Below, in pieces: positions 32,501 to 33,608 of a stretch of 33,608 nucleotides of DNA. The DNA is from Gemmatimonadota bacterium (GTDB lineage: Bacteria; Gemmatimonadota; Gemmatimonadetes; Palauibacterales; Palauibacteraceae), in NCBI GenBank assembly GCA_029861425.1, contig JAOTZH010000017.1:1-33608 (forward strand), in the 5' to 3' direction. The position numbers were made by a program, and so were the translations under genes. Under the pieces are notes generated by a model that worked only from the letters and a program-made list of their open reading frames with translations, did no database searches and was not told the origin of the DNA. Positions within the stretch are counted from its first letter, which is position 1, and every line of letters begins with the position of its first letter.

Positions 32501-33608
32501 AGCGTCTCGAGCTCGCCCTCCCGCCCCGTGAGCGCCGAGAGACCCTGCGCCTCGGCCGCGGCCTCGAGACGACTCCTCACTCCGGTCTCCCGCAGGACCC
32601 GGAACGTGTCCGTGACCTCGTCCCCATCGCGCCGAAGCGAGCCCGCCTCCACGGACTCGAAGAAGGGACCGATGGTCCGCCGACACGAGTCGCTGATCAC
32701 GACCTCGCCGGTCCGGGCTTGCCCGGCGAGACGGGCGGCGAGCTCGGTCGCCTCTCCCACCACACGGTACGCGCTGCCTCCGGTGTCATCCGTGCGAGCG
32801 ACGACTCGGCCGGTATCCACGCCGCAGCGCAGGCCAGCGCCCTCCGCGCCCGCGGCCGCCGAGAGGATCGCGCCGACGCGCTCACAAAGCGCGGCCCCGG
32901 CCCGCACCGCGCGAATCGCGTCGTCCTCCTCCGACGCCGGGATTCCAAAGAGGGCCTCGAGTGTTCCCCCGGTGTGGCGATTCGCGACGCCACCGAATTC
33001 CGCGACGATCTCCACCATCGCCTCGTCACACTCGCCGATCAGCGCATCGACCTCGGCGGGCGAGAGGGCCTCCTCGATGGCGCCTCGCCCGGCGAGACGT
33101 GCGGAAAGGACGGTCGCTTGCCGGCGTTCGCCCTCCTCCGAAAGGCTGGGACCCGGAGCCCGGGCTTCGTCCTGGTCCGTCCCTGCCCCTTCGGCACCGG
33201 TTGCGCCGGGTCTATCGAGGTTTGAGATGAGCTCCGAAGCGTCCCCAAACCGGTCGTCCGGGTCCTTCTCGAGACAGCGCGCGACGGTTTGCGCCAGACT
33301 GGGTGGGAAGCCCGGGATCATCTGATCCAGGGTCGGCGCATCGAGCTCGAGGATCCCGTGCATGATCGTGACATGATCCACACCGACGAACGGCAGTTCC
33401 CCGCTGCACATCTCGAACAGCACGACGCCCAGCGCCCAGATGTCGGTGCGGCCGTCGATCGCGTCGCCGCGGATCTGCTCGGGGCTCATATAGGCGATCG
33501 TCCCGAGCGCTGCTCCATCCCGCGTTAGCTCGACGCCGGCAACCTTGGCGATCCCGAAATCCAGGACCTTCACCGGGCCATCATCCACCAGGAAGATGTT
33601 CCCGGGCT
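29518..33608 (-). CDS. Giant Ser/Thr kinase / degenerate cyclase / AAA / TPR regulator, N-terminus cut by window edge
   Basis: The frame is open to the right edge. Before the GTG at 33588 it reads PGNIFL, i.e. the middle of an HRDxKPxN catalytic loop, so the true start is outside. About 1362 residues are visible. Numbering from that GTG: DFG at 10-12, SPE at 35-37, kinase end near 125. A cyclase-type domain covers 155-335 but lacks both metal Asp residues (Arg164 and Gly208 instead). An AAA/STAND ATPase follows with Walker A GDVGVGKS (382-389) and Walker B ALLEDWHW. From about 800 to the end come TPR helices, many repeats with EKALEYLHEALD-type signatures. Likely a cytoplasmic signal integrator. 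It is coupled to the DUF4242 gene. Confidence 0.92.
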   Translation of the reverse strand, partial: PGNIFLVDDGPVKVLDFGIAKVAGVELTRDGAALGTIAYMSPEQIRGDAIDGRTDIWALGVVLFEMCSGELPFVGVDHVTIMHGILELDAPTLDQMIPGFPPSLAQTVARCLEKDPDDRFGDASELISNLDRPGATGAEGAGTDQDEARAPGPSLSEEGERRQATVLSARLAGRGAIEEALSPAEVDALIGECDEAMVEIVAEFGGVANRHTGGTLEALFGIPASEEDDAIRAVRAGAALCERVGAILSAAAGAEGAGLRCGVDTGRVVARTDDTGGSAYRVVGEATELAARLAGQARTGEVVISDSCRRTIGPFFESVEAGSLRRDGDEVTDTFRVLRETGVRSRLEAAAEAQGLSALTGREGELETLLRACRSAEGGQGRFVSIVGDVGVGKSRLLLEFDERIDRGKFDVFRGRCQSFGADIPYLPFVDALRDRLELSELQGPADPAAIADAVQRVSPELTDFTPFYLQLLAVSEVEDPDALRLTGQDGLAREQHRVGLVESLSALFTLAARERPTIALLEDWHWVDTASRQVLNQLLEMVSAFPLMIVVTARPQGDLGWGTPSEHTPIVLAPLTAEESGEIIRSTLGADEVPAALTRLIHDRTGGNPFFLEEVCRALQEEGTLLVETGRVRVAGPLDNLELPDTVQGVLRTRLDRLDGATRNLVRYASVIGREFSRDVLEHALGAGTDVTDDLDRLRHLGLIQQVRVVPTPEYRFKHALTQEVAYDGLLERQREETHGAVAEALEALRPERLDDYLDRLADHFAHAKRWEKAVDYAVAATDRLWSFSEFGEAAETQEKALEWVSNFADEETRFERRNELLLRQERLKEYLGQRDRQQELIDELLDRLDPELHASQIAMVYVRQGDLSILTREHEAAEVALERALALTREIGDTGVEMHALRSFGLLRWHQQRLTEAVDLVESALELDRGMDNREGVIGNLANLGSLHRALGESEKALEYLHEALDAERSMDRRGAGGTVKESYILHTIGVIHSQLGDNEKGLDYLERARASLENRSTVFNVVQMHFHLTAIARLYVDEGRMDEALSLYEEAIDLCRQARHLEGLTTTLRVRGEVLLNLRRYEEALSDLEEAADLYAPMHDLPSLLRMWRGAAVAREAMGDAAALAAWRRTRGLADDLGQTETLLEAAEGIGRLLRHDDPAAARKSYQEALELTLTDGDRARIGGLRYTIGILQWESRELDGALESFVEAFEDLIEGGDSLHAGLALNSIGRTLRDLGRLDEATERLEQSVELNRENDEPLLVAHALVTLGDVKIDAGDPEAAVERFNSALEIRRDLADEPGQGWTLLSLAKAHLARGSEEGASYYLAEAGEVASRTANLELRSECDSLRGRLSELNPEA

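Overview
The window is a GC-rich bacterial chromosome segment, about 97% covered by genes, with many GTG and TTG starts and tightly packed operons. The outer-membrane proteins (OprP-type porin, two transporter-type barrels, an Omp85 protein), the amidohydrolase and M14 peptidase with secretion signals, and the very large kinase/cyclase-like/AAA/TPR regulator suggest a Gram-negative organism. The combination is reminiscent of Gemmatimonadota, possibly a marine or host-associated lineage. That assignment is an inference from gene content; no marker gene is present. No rRNA, tRNA, CRISPR array, insertion sequence or phage gene was seen. No stretch longer than about 230 bases lacks a gene; the largest gaps are 8335-8559, 9547-9760, 1241-1424, 17917-18085 and 15576-15736.

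Left part (1-6924): a regulator with a CadC-like N-terminus, a TolB-like domain and TPRs runs off the left edge on the minus strand. It is divergent from a six-gene plus-strand operon: a small helical protein, a multi-span membrane protein, a barrel-type transporter protein, a type I sulfatase, a second barrel of the same type and an OprP/OprO-like porin. The shared promoter region holds a conspicuous dyad at 1350-1389. The operon looks like a unit for uptake and desulfation of sulfated compounds. A one-POTRA Omp85 protein with a lipoprotein-type signal and a threonine/serine dehydratase follow on the minus strand (6973-9546).

Centre (9761-20312): a glycan assembly locus. It has four family-2 glycosyltransferases, three different sulfotransferases, a beta-propeller protein, a NodB-type polysaccharide deacetylase, a FemAB-like acyltransferase and a DegT/DnrJ/EryC1-type PLP enzyme. 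Six of these (GT, three sulfotransferases, two GTs) form one minus-strand operon, with mostly overlapping frames, at 10621-15575. The likely product is a sulfated, N-modified surface polysaccharide or glycoconjugate. No flippase, polymerase or export gene is visible, so the locus depends on others or continues elsewhere.

The plus-strand run continues with exported enzymes: a multicopper oxidase with an unusual N-terminal extension, an amidohydrolase and an M14 carboxypeptidase-type lipoprotein (20309-25706).

Right part (25752-33608): signalling and small genes. These are a two-pore-helix K+ channel, a membrane-anchored Ser/Thr kinase divergent from it, a small secreted protein, a small membrane protein, a DUF4242 protein and a giant kinase/degenerate-cyclase/AAA/TPR regulator that runs off the right edge. 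Thus both edges carry large TPR-containing signalling proteins.
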